Shown: positions 28,601 through 37,365 of the stretch, piece after piece
How positions within the stretch are numbered: position 1 is the first letter of the stretch
How the letters are laid out: each line of letters opens with the position of its first letter
NCBI GenBank assembly: GCA_003864495.1
Contig: ML133471.1
Coordinates: 406,001-470,000 of the forward strand
Reading direction: 5' to 3'
Length of the DNA: 64,000 nt
Source of the DNA: Nemopilema nomurai
Taxonomy: Eukaryota > Cnidaria > Scyphozoa > Rhizostomeae > Rhizostomatidae
Notes under the pieces: generated by a model
The model's database searches: none
What the model was told of the DNA's origin: nothing
What the model saw: the letters and a program-made list of their open reading frames with translations, nothing else
Made by a program: the position numbers and the translations under genes

Positions 28601-31600
28601 TTCAATCTCGTTAATGTTTTTAAAATACCTTTCAGCTGCCTGGAAACTTAAAAGTGGTGATAAGCGCCTCCGAAGAGGAGGTCCGACTCAAAGTGCGGCT
28701 GTTCGTTCGCAATCTCAGCATCAAACTGCGCACGCATGTCTACATTCTGAAGGATGAGAACAACAACGACAGAATTCGCGCCCTGAGCAATGATGTGACG
28801 TCATCAAGGAAGCGCCGAGAACTTTCTCTGCTTTCCTTTGCGTCTCACACGAGGGTGAGAAGACAGTCTGGCCAAAACAGGCAAGTGTTTTAAAGGACGA
28901 CTTTTGATATGTTAAACTGGTATGCTTGTTATCTAGTTTGTGGCACGAAAATCTCATTATTTGCTTTTGATATAGATCTAGGGTCATTCGCCTAAGATCT
29001 AGACTCAAGTAGATCTAGACTGGAAACAAAAGATTGTTCATCTTTTAACGGCTTTCATCTCTAATACTTAAGTACGTCAATTAGGTCGTTCGTGACTGCT
29101 TCAAATTCGTGTTTTTGAAACTAGAAAGTCAGAATACTGACCTTACAAAATGATTATGGCCATACTGACTTTGTGAATTTCTTTTAGAACTGAGATACTA
29201 CTTGGAGTTGACAATCAGAAGTGCACCCAAGGGTGCTTTACCAATGTAGATTTGGTGAGTGCTTGACTTGAATCCTTGCAATTCTACAGTTAAACATCTT
29301 CTGTTAACCTAAAAAGAGCTTGATTTGTACCACCTAAATACGGCATAAACTGAAATAATTTCTCTGAAACTTTGATGAAAAATTCCCGTACAAGAAATTT
29401 AAAATTGTTTTTGTTTATTTAGATTGCAAATTACATTGGTGCTTTGCAGTCAAAAGGGAAGCTGGATTCAAATCTTCCAATATACTCTGTGACAGGTAAG
29501 AAGCGTGAACTTGTACGATGTGTTTGTATGACGAAGGCTTGAATGTAGATGCTTGATAGAAACTATTCTTTTCACGTTAAATTTAACTGGAAGCGGATAA
29601 TGTATCGAGCAATTAATATTCCTAGGCTATTCCTCCCAACACTTCTCTTTTAATTGCAATTGTTAGCTTGAGGTGTGTTGGCCTACGTGATGAGATGGAA
29701 TTCCAATTTTAGGAGACAAAGTTGAAGTCAAAAAGGAGGTACAAAAGGAGCCTTTGGCGCCACTTTGGATTTTGCTAATTTGTATAAGCGTGCCGTTGTT
29801 GGCCTTCTCTGTCCTTGTTGGTGCAAAGAAATGTTCCAGTCGTCTGTGGGTGCCGCGTGGGTTCACTCCAAGTGGATTGGACCAAGCCAACCTGCCCAGC
29901 ACAGACCGATCCGACCCTGTCGGCCAGGAATACAGTTTGAAGTATGTTTACTATTCCAATAATGTTTTGCATTCACACATATTTACAATGTGTTGGCCAG
30001 AATTAATAACCAACAAGATTCTTGCTTCGTAATTGCACTCTTGTACCAAATGCAGGCATCATTTCTCTGTGCCCCATTTACACGCGTTCTCAATGTTCTC
30101 CTCTTGTTTCCATCTTTTTATGGTTTCTGCTTTAGCCAACTCATTGAAGTAATTGTCTCTTAATGGATGCGTTACATTTGAATCGGGCTCAACAATTTTA
30201 TTCGGGTGAATCTTTGACTGATCTGTTTGTCTTATCTGTTTAAGGCCGTTGAAGCCGGGTGACAGATCCTCCGCAGAGTCCATCGCATCGGCTGACTGCT
30301 CCTGGAATACTCCGCCCAGTCCGCCGAGCAGTATTCACGATCAGAAGATGGTGTTGGAATCCTCGCTTGAAGGGTGTAAGCAGATCCAAGACGACCGAAT
30401 CTGGACAAGCCTTCATAGAGAGGCCGCCGATTACACACGCCATTCAGGACTTACGCCACCGCAGGGCTCCTTTGCCTCTTCAGGCCGCTACCCAGATATC
30501 AACGTACGCGGCCCGGGTGGCCTAACGCCTCTTCACGTGGCTGTTTGTCGTTCTACTGATTTTAGGGACAGTTATGATGATGATAAGGACAGTGAAGATA
30601 GTGCCGAGGGTGCTGTGGTGAGTTTCGTTCTATGAATGCTCATTTTTTAATCGTTGTTTCTCTCCCATTCATCGTGCTCCTTTTATCTATACAGATTTAA
30701 ACGTTACTATGTTCAGGCCGTTCCCCCTTCAATTTTGTTTATGTTTGTCACGTTTCGTAGCAGTGTTTTCTCGTTTCCGAATTGGTAGCCTAATAAGTGT
30801 CTTACGTCTCAAACAGGTCGAGAGCCTCTTGTCCAACGGTGCCAATCACTCTGCCCGCACTGATATTCAGAGAGAGGCCCCACTCCACTTGGCGGCCAGG
30901 CACGGAAACGTGGAGGGACTACGTAAGCTGCTGGAAGGCGGTGCTGATGCCAAGTGCGCGACATCCATGGGCGAACGCCCCTGCATCTGGCGGTATCGGC
31001 TGATGCCGTGGGGGCATTCAAGGTGAGACCCCCTTTGCATCTGCAGGCCGTGCTTCAAGTGATCTTGAAACCAATTCGCAAGGTCGCAGAGATCAAATTC
31101 ACAAGGCGATTTTCTTAATGATGCGAGTAATTCAGGTCGACTAGAGGATGGGATTTTGTTTTGAGTGCTTGCGTTCAGTGTAGCAGTGAACGGTTAACTC
31201 AATAGGCCAAAAAACATTGTCTTTTAACATTGAAAGCTAGGCATGCAGTTTTATTGGATACAATGTGTTGATTGTGAAACCTTTCATTCTGCAGTTGCTG
31301 ATTAAACACCGCAGTACCATAATCGACGCGCAAAGCTACGACGGAAGCACGCCGTTAATGGATGCTTGTCGATTCGAAGTCACCTCAATGGTCGAAGATC
31401 TGATAAACACTGGAGCTAAAGTCAATATTACAGATAATCAAGGTAACATTTCAAGTATTCACGTAAAGATTTGGCTAAAAAGTGCCTTTGAAGCATTCAA
31501 CGTAAACTTTAGTTTTGTTTTGTTTGTACCGAAGTTGATTGTTGAACCACGATCTAAATTTGAATACCTTGATTGGGCTGTTTGTGTGCTTGTTTCTGTG

Positions 31601-33468
31601 AGACTCAGCTAATTTGCTTTCATGCCGGATCATTTTCTTCATGCCGGATCATTGTGTTCATGCCGGTTCATTGTGTTCATGCCGGATCATTGTGTTCATG
31701 CCGGATCATTGTGTTCATGCCGGATCATTGTGTTGCAGGTCGGACCGCTCTGCATTGGGCCGTGTCGGTTGATAACGAGATAGCGACGATGATACTCACG
31801 CGGAACGGCACCAAAGTCGACGCCACTGACAACAAGGTGAGTTCTTCGCATTGAAAGTAGCGTGTACTCAAGTAAAGTCTTTGCAAACTTCTGTGGGCGT
31901 ATCTTTGTTCTTCTTAAAGGCACTTGTTCCTCGGCATTAATGCTTCTATAAAAAGCGCGGTCAGTAATCCGCTGGATTGAGAAGCACTGCGGATTCTGTA
32001 TCTAGCATTAGCGTCCACATACGCGATTGCTTCATTATCATTCCCCATCAACTACTTTCGTAATCTTCGAGTTTGCCGAGTGTTGACCAAGATGTTTTCG
32101 CTTGATAGGGCCAGTCGGCGCTGTACTTAGCTGCCAGGGAAGGAAGCATGAAATCCGCAAAGATTCTTCTACTCAATTTCGCCAACAGAAATTTAGCAGA
32201 TAATATGGATCAGTCCCCTATTCAGATTGCTCGAGAACGAGGCCACCATGATATTGTCGATCTGATATCTGATTGGACTCTTGGGGCCAACTCCCCGCCA
32301 AAGGTCCCAGGCCCCTTCACCCGAGTCGCAAAAGAGCCCGCATATTCATCATGGCCACCCCACGCCCCCAAGAAGCACAACCTCCCCACCAAACATGATT
32401 CGACCAAAGATCAACAACATTGCTCCAAAGATGCCCCGGTCCCACATTCCAAGGTCGCACGCCCACGCCGCGCACACGCAGGCGAACGCGCAGGGCTGCG
32501 CGCCAAATGTCACAGACAAGTGCCTGAGCGGTGGCTCACGACGGCCACCGAACAAGAGGAAGCGCAAATCCTGCACGAAGGCTGCTCAGCAACCCGTCAG
32601 GGCCAAAATCAACGGATACGATATGAATTTGAATGGTCCGCCCGTCAACGGTTACGCGCCAAATATTTCAATGTCGCACGCGTTAAGCACCACACCGACG
32701 CTGTCGCCTCCGCGCGCAGAGGTGCCGCCGAATCGGCTGGTCAAGGTGCCGGTTGAGCGCAGCTCCGGTCATGGGAACAGAAGCTCCCTCCCTGAGCTGT
32801 CCGAGAAAGATATCATCGAAGGCCTTTCGTTGTTTGCAACCCACGGCTGTTTAGAGGACTTCCCCCCGAACTGGGATAGCGAGGAGACTGCCTTGAACCC
32901 CCAAGCTCACCACCACCAAGCTCACCACCCCCAAGCTCACCACCACCAAGCTCACCACCACCAAAGTGTGCCGAACATTCACGGGAGCGATTCACTGAGC
33001 ATAAACGCATCACTGCCAAACTCATCGATAGGGCTGAATGACGTGGACATGCAAATCGTGTCACACAGCAACGGCGCAAGGCCGAAGTACCCCCGGCACA
33101 GCGAAAGCGATTCCGCAAACCACTTCCTGCATATGATGTCATCCGGCGAGAATACGCGCGCAACTGACGCAATGACGTATTCGCACGACATACAGCTGCA
33201 TGTTTCGAACGACTTCGAGTATGGACCCTATAGAGACACTCACTTGCAAAGACAATTGCACCCAGAAGGGGTGTCTTGCTTGCAACAATTCCCCACGCCA
33301 CCGTCCACGCATTCGAGTGCTTACGTCTCTTCTCCCGGTAAGAGTATATCACCCCAAGACGGCAACGTGGCGGCAAGTTTCTTGACGCCGTCTCCGGACT
33401 CGCCGAAGCGCAGCCCAGGGGGCTGGTCAACGTCCCCGCAGTCGTCATCAGAATCTTCAGTCTGCTAG
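13604..33468 (+). CDS. Notch: Notch receptor
   Basis: Single-pass receptor for DSL ligands (Delta/Serrate). After ligand-triggered proteolysis the intracellular part enters the nucleus and acts with CSL and Mastermind. I resolved 21 exons: 13604-13658, 15503-15581, 18485-18738, 19056-19286, 19615-19827, 21388-21735, 21904-22131, 22387-22651, 23057-24390, 24930-25030, 27728-27921, 28355-28466, 28636-28880, 29188-29254, 29423-29495, 29713-29941, 30245-30617, 30817-31022, 31295-31442, 31739-31836, 32109-33468. Every junction agrees in phase and all introns are GT-AG except one GC-AG after exon 13. The product is about 2,070 residues: signal peptide, 26 EGF repeats (about 22-1013), three LNRs (to about 1135), heterodimerisation region, TM (about 1283-1303), RAM, ankyrin repeats, and a C-terminal NLS and PEST/degron. 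It is shorter than fly (about 2,700) or human NOTCH1 (about 2,555). As written, two single-base anomalies break the intracellular frame; the anatomy is otherwise unmistakable. Confidence 0.95.
15503..24390 (+). CDS. Notch: Notch exons 2-9, EGF repeats 1-26 (start)
   Basis: Exons 2-9 encode EGF repeats 1 to 25 and most of 26; the last repeat finishes in exon 10. Each repeat has six cysteines in C-x(n)-C-x4,5-C-x(n)-C-x-C-x(n)-G-[YF]-x-G-x2-C form. Many carry the calcium-binding start [DN]-[IV]-[DN]-E-C and the O-fucose site C2-x4-[ST]-C3 (for example CQNGGTC and CKNGATC). Introns in the first half nearly all cut in phase 1 just before the final loop of a repeat. Exon 9 (23057-24390, 1,334 bp) instead holds over ten repeats without interruption. 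EGF5 ([16 protein letters not shown]) has the extra residues typical of the ligand-binding EGF11 of bilaterian Notch. EGF18 has an enlarged first loop ([11 protein letters not shown]). Confidence 0.92.
22288..22333. repeat. Two-copy 22-bp repeat in Notch intron 7
   Basis: AACTGTATTGTGGACCAA occurs at 22288 and again at 22310. The copies are adjacent and lie about 55 bp upstream of exon 8. No function can be inferred. Confidence 0.7.
24930..28466 (+). CDS. Notch: Notch exons 10-12, end of EGF26 and three LNRs
   Basis: Exon 10 completes EGF26 (AGFTGNRC) and begins LNR-A. Exon 11 (27728-27921) ends LNR-A ([13 protein letters not shown]) and contains LNR-B ([14 protein letters not shown] then CLFDGHDC). 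Exon 12 (28355-28466) is LNR-C ([19 protein letters not shown]), whose usual WDGxDC end is YDNLEC here. Lin-12/Notch repeats bind calcium and cap the S2 protease site, keeping the receptor off until ligand pulls. Exons 10 and 11 are separated by a 2.7-kb intron with no visible gene. Confidence 0.92.
28636..29495 (+). CDS. Notch: Notch exons 13-15, NOD/NODP heterodimerisation region
   Basis: Exon 13 (28636-28880) begins [18 protein letters not shown], the NOD fold. It ends with two furin-type motifs, RKRR and RVRR, in the exposed loop where S1 cleavage occurs in other Notch proteins. Exon 14 (29188-29254) and exon 15 (29423-29495; [13 protein letters not shown]) supply NODP. The intron after exon 13 starts CAG|GCAAGT, a GC donor with otherwise perfect consensus. 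It is needed to keep the frame: AG|A gives Arg, then [12 protein letters not shown]. Confidence 0.88.
29713..29941 (+). CDS. Notch: Notch exon 16, transmembrane segment and RAM
   Basis: Encodes the juxtamembrane stalk (S2 region, [10 protein letters not shown]), a hydrophobic span [20 protein letters not shown] and then the stop-transfer KK. Intramembrane gamma-secretase (S3) cleavage would fall near the C-terminal Val of the span. [11 protein letters not shown] follows, carrying the W-x-P motif by which RAM docks on the CSL beta-trefoil domain. The exon ends phase 2 at TTGAA|GTATGT. Confidence 0.92.
30245..32280 (+). CDS. Notch: Notch exons 17-21 (first part), ankyrin repeats
   Basis: Exon 17 carries the linker to ankyrin repeat 1 ([17 protein letters not shown]). 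Exon 18 (30817-31022) carries [19 protein letters not shown]. Exon 19 (31295-31442) carries [12 protein letters not shown]. Exon 20 (31739-31836) carries [13 protein letters not shown], and the start of exon 21 carries [12 protein letters not shown] and [19 protein letters not shown]. This domain builds the CSL-Mastermind complex. In exon 18 the frame breaks at a run of four C (30978-30981): the continuation [14 protein letters not shown] is in the next frame and one base short. Read literally, translation would stop at 31299-31301, early in exon 19. The exon is 206 nt where 207 is needed to meet exon 19 in phase. Confidence 0.9.
31621..31734 (+). repeat. Six-copy 19-bp tandem repeat at a splice acceptor
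   Basis: Six exact-length copies of CATGCCGGATCATTGTGTT (first and third slightly diverged) fill 31621-31734. They are followed directly by GCAG and Notch exon 20 at 31739. The last copy therefore supplies the upstream part of the 3' splice site, in place of an ordinary long polypyrimidine tract. Confidence 0.95.
32281..33468 (+). CDS. Notch: Notch C-terminal tail, NLS, His/Gln repeat and PEST degron
   Basis: After the ankyrin repeats the frame moves by one base, probably at the C5 run 32365-32369. Dropping one C there joins ...YSSWPPHAP smoothly to [16 protein letters not shown]. The tail has a basic nuclear-localisation cluster (PPNKRKRK) and a (Q)AHHHQ repeat of 15-bp units at about 32899-32965. 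It also has [12 protein letters not shown] and [10 protein letters not shown], which match the C-terminal phosphodegron of bilaterian Notch read by FBW7. It ends [16 protein letters not shown] and stops at 33466-33468. It stops close to the degron and lacks the WSEG-type end seen in vertebrate proteins. The other frame, reading on to 32756, is not the real one beyond about 32370. Confidence 0.85.
   Translation: MGPTPRQRSQAPSPESQKSPHIHHGHPTPPRSTTSPPNMIRPKINNIAPKMPRSHIPRSHAHAAHTQANAQGCAPNVTDKCLSGGSRRPPNKRKRKSCTKAAQQPVRAKINGYDMNLNGPPVNGYAPNISMSHALSTTPTLSPPRAEVPPNRLVKVPVERSSGHGNRSSLPELSEKDIIEGLSLFATHGCLEDFPPNWDSEETALNPQAHHHQAHHPQAHHHQAHHHQSVPNIHGSDSLSINASLPNSSIGLNDVDMQIVSHSNGARPKYPRHSESDSANHFLHMMSSGENTRATDAMTYSHDIQLHVSNDFEYGPYRDTHLQRQLHPEGVSCLQQFPTPPSTHSSAYVSSPGKSISPQDGNVAASFLTPSPDSPKRSPGGWSTSPQSSSESSVC
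32899..32965 (+). repeat. 15-bp coding repeat (His/Gln-rich)
   Basis: About four and a half copies of CAAGCTCACCACCAC, with one CCC variant, encode [16 protein letters not shown] within the Notch C-terminal tail. It is an in-frame expansion prone to length change. Confidence 0.9.
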
Positions 33469-36099
33469 GAGGCTGACGGACGACGTTGCATGTGCGCAGG
33501 AGCAGTAAGCTGCCTCCTTGCGCCACATATTACGTATTCATTAGCAATGCAAACGTATGCTGCTGTGCAGCTTCATGCAGAACGTTTAAAGACGTTGCCA
33601 GTGTTTCTGCGATGTCGTTTTGTGCCCGGCTTCTCGTGGCGAATCTCACGAAACGGCCGTTGTATGGAGCTGGCGGAAACATGCGTACCTAGTGCGGCTT
33701 TTGCGACGAGAAACACAAATCAGTATGTTAGTGAATACAGTGTATATAAGTATTTGGTCGTTGCTGTCATAACGTCGGCTGTATTTTCTCGAACAACAAG
33801 GCAACAGCTTATCATTTCCTATACACAAAACAATGCTTTCGAGTTACCAATTGCGGCGGTCCTGTACTTTTGTTCATTACATGTCATGGGGTTGAAGGAT
33901 TGTCAAGTGTTGGCATTGACATGCTGGACCATCATTGCTTCCAGTTTTGTCATAAATGCGGAAAATGGCCTAAACTCGCTGGCCTGAAGTCTTAACTCCA
34001 TAAAAACGTTCCCCTTGTTATCGGCCTATATGACAGCATTCTAGAGAGGAAAGTATTCTTAGCTAGCGACGTTCAAGACTAAATCAAAATCTAGATTAAC
34101 AGCTACGACTGTGGATTCTCCAACACGAGTCCAAGTTGGACTGACTGATAACAAGAATTTATTAAGTTTGTGCATGTAAATTGTATAAAGATATATATCG
34201 AGTTTTATGTTGATTGAGAACGTTTTGTTGAAGTAGTTTAGTTGATTTAACTTTAAGGCTATACCATATTAACATAAAATCAATTAATTTTTATTAACTC
34301 AAGTGCGATTCTGCTTCATCGAAGCTTTTTGTAGCTGCAATTTATGTTGTAAATGATTCGTTGTTTTAGATTGGAACTTCACATGTTTTGATTCAGATTA
34401 ATCAGTTTTTAGATCATAATTATTCGTAATCATTTTTTACCTTTTGATAACCTAACCAATTCGCATCACATCTCCTACTTATACCAGTTTCCCAGCACCA
34501 AACTTACATTCAAGCTTTCACTGTTTGGTAACCAAAACTTGCCACTAATTAGTAATTCTTGTTTTAAGGTAATTATCTGAATTCTGATTTCTTTTTCCTT
34601 CATTAAGCCATTGTACAGTTTGTTCCAAGCCATAGATGCAAGTAGACACAAACTGGTATAAAAGCAAATGTTCTTTCATAGATTTCAGTATTTCGAATCC
34701 GTTAATCCCAAGTTATTGAGAGAGGGATGCCTTTTACATCCTTTGAGCAGAATAGAGAATGCTTAGCTCGTTCTGGATCCTTTTTATGTTTCACGACCAA
34801 ACGCTAATTCCTAACAAAAAATTTTCTGCAGTTATGCACTTAAATGGCGTAATGGTTACCTCCCAAATAGTACTATCTCAAAGTAAGAGAGAAATCAGCT
34901 TTTTTAATGCCCTTCTTTTTTCCTTGTTTTTGTGCTCCAGTCTATCTTATTTTAGATTTCATGACGCTTGTGTATTGTTTCATAACTGTAGTCAAATTTA
35001 GAATTAATTTTGCGTAAATTTCGTATTGTATTTTTGTAGAAAAATACCAAGAAGCACGAAAAATCGAATCTGTTGTTTACTTTCTATCTGTCATCTTTAA
35101 ATGACCTGGGAAAATCCTTTTCGACGGATAAATCATTACTTTGAATAAAATAAAGATTAGCCTCGTTATGAAACTGAGGTACAACGCGCGAAGTGAAAAT
35201 GGCGCAATCAGAACGTGGATCACTCAGCTGGATTTTGAAAGCATCGTTTGCTTCAAATAACAACAATTTAAAGGATAGTGGGTGAAAATGTAAGTACTTT
35301 TTTTCTTTTATAGCATGTTCTGTCAAGACAAAGTAGCTATTAGGGGGCATTCTAAGCATAAACCCTGTAGAACAACATTGAGTCGCTAACCCACAGGTTT
35401 TTGTCTATTAAGACATGAAGCAAACATGATATTTGAGAGTCTTGATCCCTATACCCAACGTATAAATATTGGAAGCATGAAAATAGGGCCGAATAAAAAT
35501 AGCACAACTTTCCTTTGACGGCAGCAACTAACTTTCCTTTACATTTAGTTAGAAATGTATAAAGAAGCTTCCATATTGAAATGATAGGCAATAGGCCCAT
35601 CATGTTGATATCATATATTCCATAGTAAGCACTGCGTAGCAGGTGAGTAGCACGAAGTCTGATTTGCATGACGTAAAACTCAATTTTATATACAGCAATT
35701 TTTATGGAATGGGGAAAAGTTGTAAGTACAAATTCGAATCTTGAACAATCGCGATAACTCTTGAGTATTCCTGCTCAGCCTGAGATGTAAAAATTTTTCT
35801 AGACCATACACAGCTAAAGTAAAAGAAATCGAATAGACGAACTTTCATTATCTTTTCTAAACGAGTTGTTAATGTAATGGTAGCTATGTGTGCCAGGAGA
35901 AACACATGGTGCAGGTTGTCCCAGAGCAGGTTGCTTCAGCCATTCAGCCTGTCGAATCTAAGTCGATACAACAGACCGTCAAGGCTCGAATGAACTGTTA
36001 TTGTCTCAAGCCCATTGAGAGCACGAACAAGATGCACAACTTCGTGACGTCATTATGACCACGCGGCCGTTGGCAAAATTTGAATTGGACACGTGGGTG
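33469..36099. other. Notch 3' UTR and intergenic region
   Basis: The Notch 3' UTR begins here. A 165-codon frame at 33490-33987 lies in it, shows no domain and looks like chance. I could not pick a single convincing poly(A) signal. The rest is AT-rich and carries no gene I can support; the GPCR transcript would end in this interval from the opposite strand. Confidence 0.4.
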
Positions 36100-37365
36100 C
36101 TACGATGCAGAAAAATTCAATTTTCGAAGCACAGATGCTCTGATTATGTCATTCCTATAGCAGTAGATAACGGGGTTCAAGGTACTGTTAAGGAAAATGA
36201 GAGTTGATGTCCACACAGTGTAAATGTATTCAGCCTCTCCGTTGCCTTGAAACAAACTGTTAAGGGCTAGAATGACAACAAATGGCGTATAGCAAAATGT
36301 AAGTGTTAATATGACGATAGCCACGGTGATAGCGCCACGCTTTTCAGCTGATTCTGAAAGAGACCCTTTGGAAATGGCCCTGGCGCGCAACGATCCTCCC
36401 TGTGGTCGTGAGCAAATGAACTCTGCCCTCTCGCCCCTCGCTTCACCAGAGCTGTTTACTTTTGGCTTGTTTAAAACTGTCTGGCAGCAATCAGACTTGC
36501 TCTTGGTATTTGCGTCGTTTTCGTGGCAGCTTTTAGCATTTGTTTTTCCATCGTTTGGTACCCCTCCTGTTTTGGCGATCAACTCGTTGTCTTTGAGCTC
36601 AATGCCAGAAGTGACGTCACCATTCGTGTTTGAAGCAGCCCGGACTTCTCCTATTTTCACTCGTGTACTGCGCCCTTGACGGATCACTGTTCTGAAGATG
36701 ATTGTGTAGGATACCGATACAGTAACGAACGCAATAGCGAATCCAATAAAGAGTACGAACCAGTACGTGCTTTCTTCGATCACCCGAACAGCCATTAGCA
36801 CACTAAACAGAATATTGCCCACCAGCATAGGAGTGAGAACCTTGGCGTAAAGACGCGGTGAAATGACCCTTTGGTATTTGAATGGGAAAGAAATCGCGAA
36901 ACATCGATCTATGCTGATAACAGCCACTATAATTACAGAGCTGCTGCAGCTTACCACGGCCAACGATGACAAAACCTTTTTCAACGTGCAGTAATGGATT
37001 TCCGCGGCTTCTTGCGCCAGTTTCATTACGGTCAGTGGTTGCGTTACGCAGCCAACTATCAGATCGGTCAAACATAGGTTTCCCAACAGGAAGTTCGAAG
37101 ACGTGTGCAGAACTGGTGTTTTGAGGAACGTCCAGATAACCAAAACATTGCCAGCTGTCGCGAGAACAGCGAATAAGGCATTGGCGACGGCAAGAACGAT
37201 TGCGTGGATGCGTACTTGTGCGGCAAAGTTCACGTAGACGCTGCTGTAGCCAAGGCAGACAAGACTAGTGTTGCCGGTTGTCCCGTTGGAAGACATTATG
37301 CCAGAGACAATTTGTTTTCGTGTCGAGTTCCTGCAGAAATTGAAGAGGAGGTCGTGTAACGACAC
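36100..37365 (-). CDS. Rhodopsin-class (class A) GPCR, intronless
   Basis: A single uninterrupted frame of 421 residues encodes a seven-helix receptor. TM1 has GNVLVIW. TM2 has NLCLTDLIVG, with the allosteric-site Asp. TM3 ends SIDRCFAI, so the usual DRY is DRC. TM6 has FCYTPF, and TM7 has NSTLNPVIYCYR (NPxxY). The third intracellular loop is long (about 115 residues) and hydrophilic. The TM4-TM5 outer loop is very short and has no cysteine, so the canonical disulfide to the TM3 cysteine (HYC) cannot form. That pattern resembles the melanocortin/adenosine/lysophospholipid-type group, but the ligand is unknown. The second in-frame Met (37296; MSSNGTTGNTS) directly precedes two N-glycosylation sequons and is a likely alternative start. 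Confidence 0.9.
   Translation of the reverse strand: MSLHDLLFNFCRNSTRKQIVSGIMSSNGTTGNTSLVCLGYSSVYVNFAAQVRIHAIVLAVANALFAVLATAGNVLVIWTFLKTPVLHTSSNFLLGNLCLTDLIVGCVTQPLTVMKLAQEAAEIHYCTLKKVLSSLAVVSCSSSVIIVAVISIDRCFAISFPFKYQRVISPRLYAKVLTPMLVGNILFSVLMAVRVIEESTYWFVLFIGFAIAFVTVSVSYTIIFRTVIRQGRSTRVKIGEVRAASNTNGDVTSGIELKDNELIAKTGGVPNDGKTNAKSCHENDANTKSKSDCCQTVLNKPKVNSSGEARGERAEFICSRPQGGSLRARAISKGSLSESAEKRGAITVAIVILTLTFCYTPFVVILALNSLFQGNGEAEYIYTVWTSTLIFLNSTLNPVIYCYRNDIIRASVLRKLNFSAS

Noticed and set aside
32371..32756. Continuation of the ankyrin frame to a stop at 32756 as the true Notch end
   Set aside because: This frame loses Notch character, while the other frame has an NLS, a PEST region and a degron to 33468.
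32813..33526. 237-codon minus-strand frame with GGGEL repeats
   Set aside because: Antisense of the Notch His/Gln repeat and tail; the repeats mirror the coding repeat on the plus strand.
33490..33987. 165-codon frame after Notch
   Set aside because: Lies in the Notch 3' UTR; no domain, splice signal or recognisable composition.
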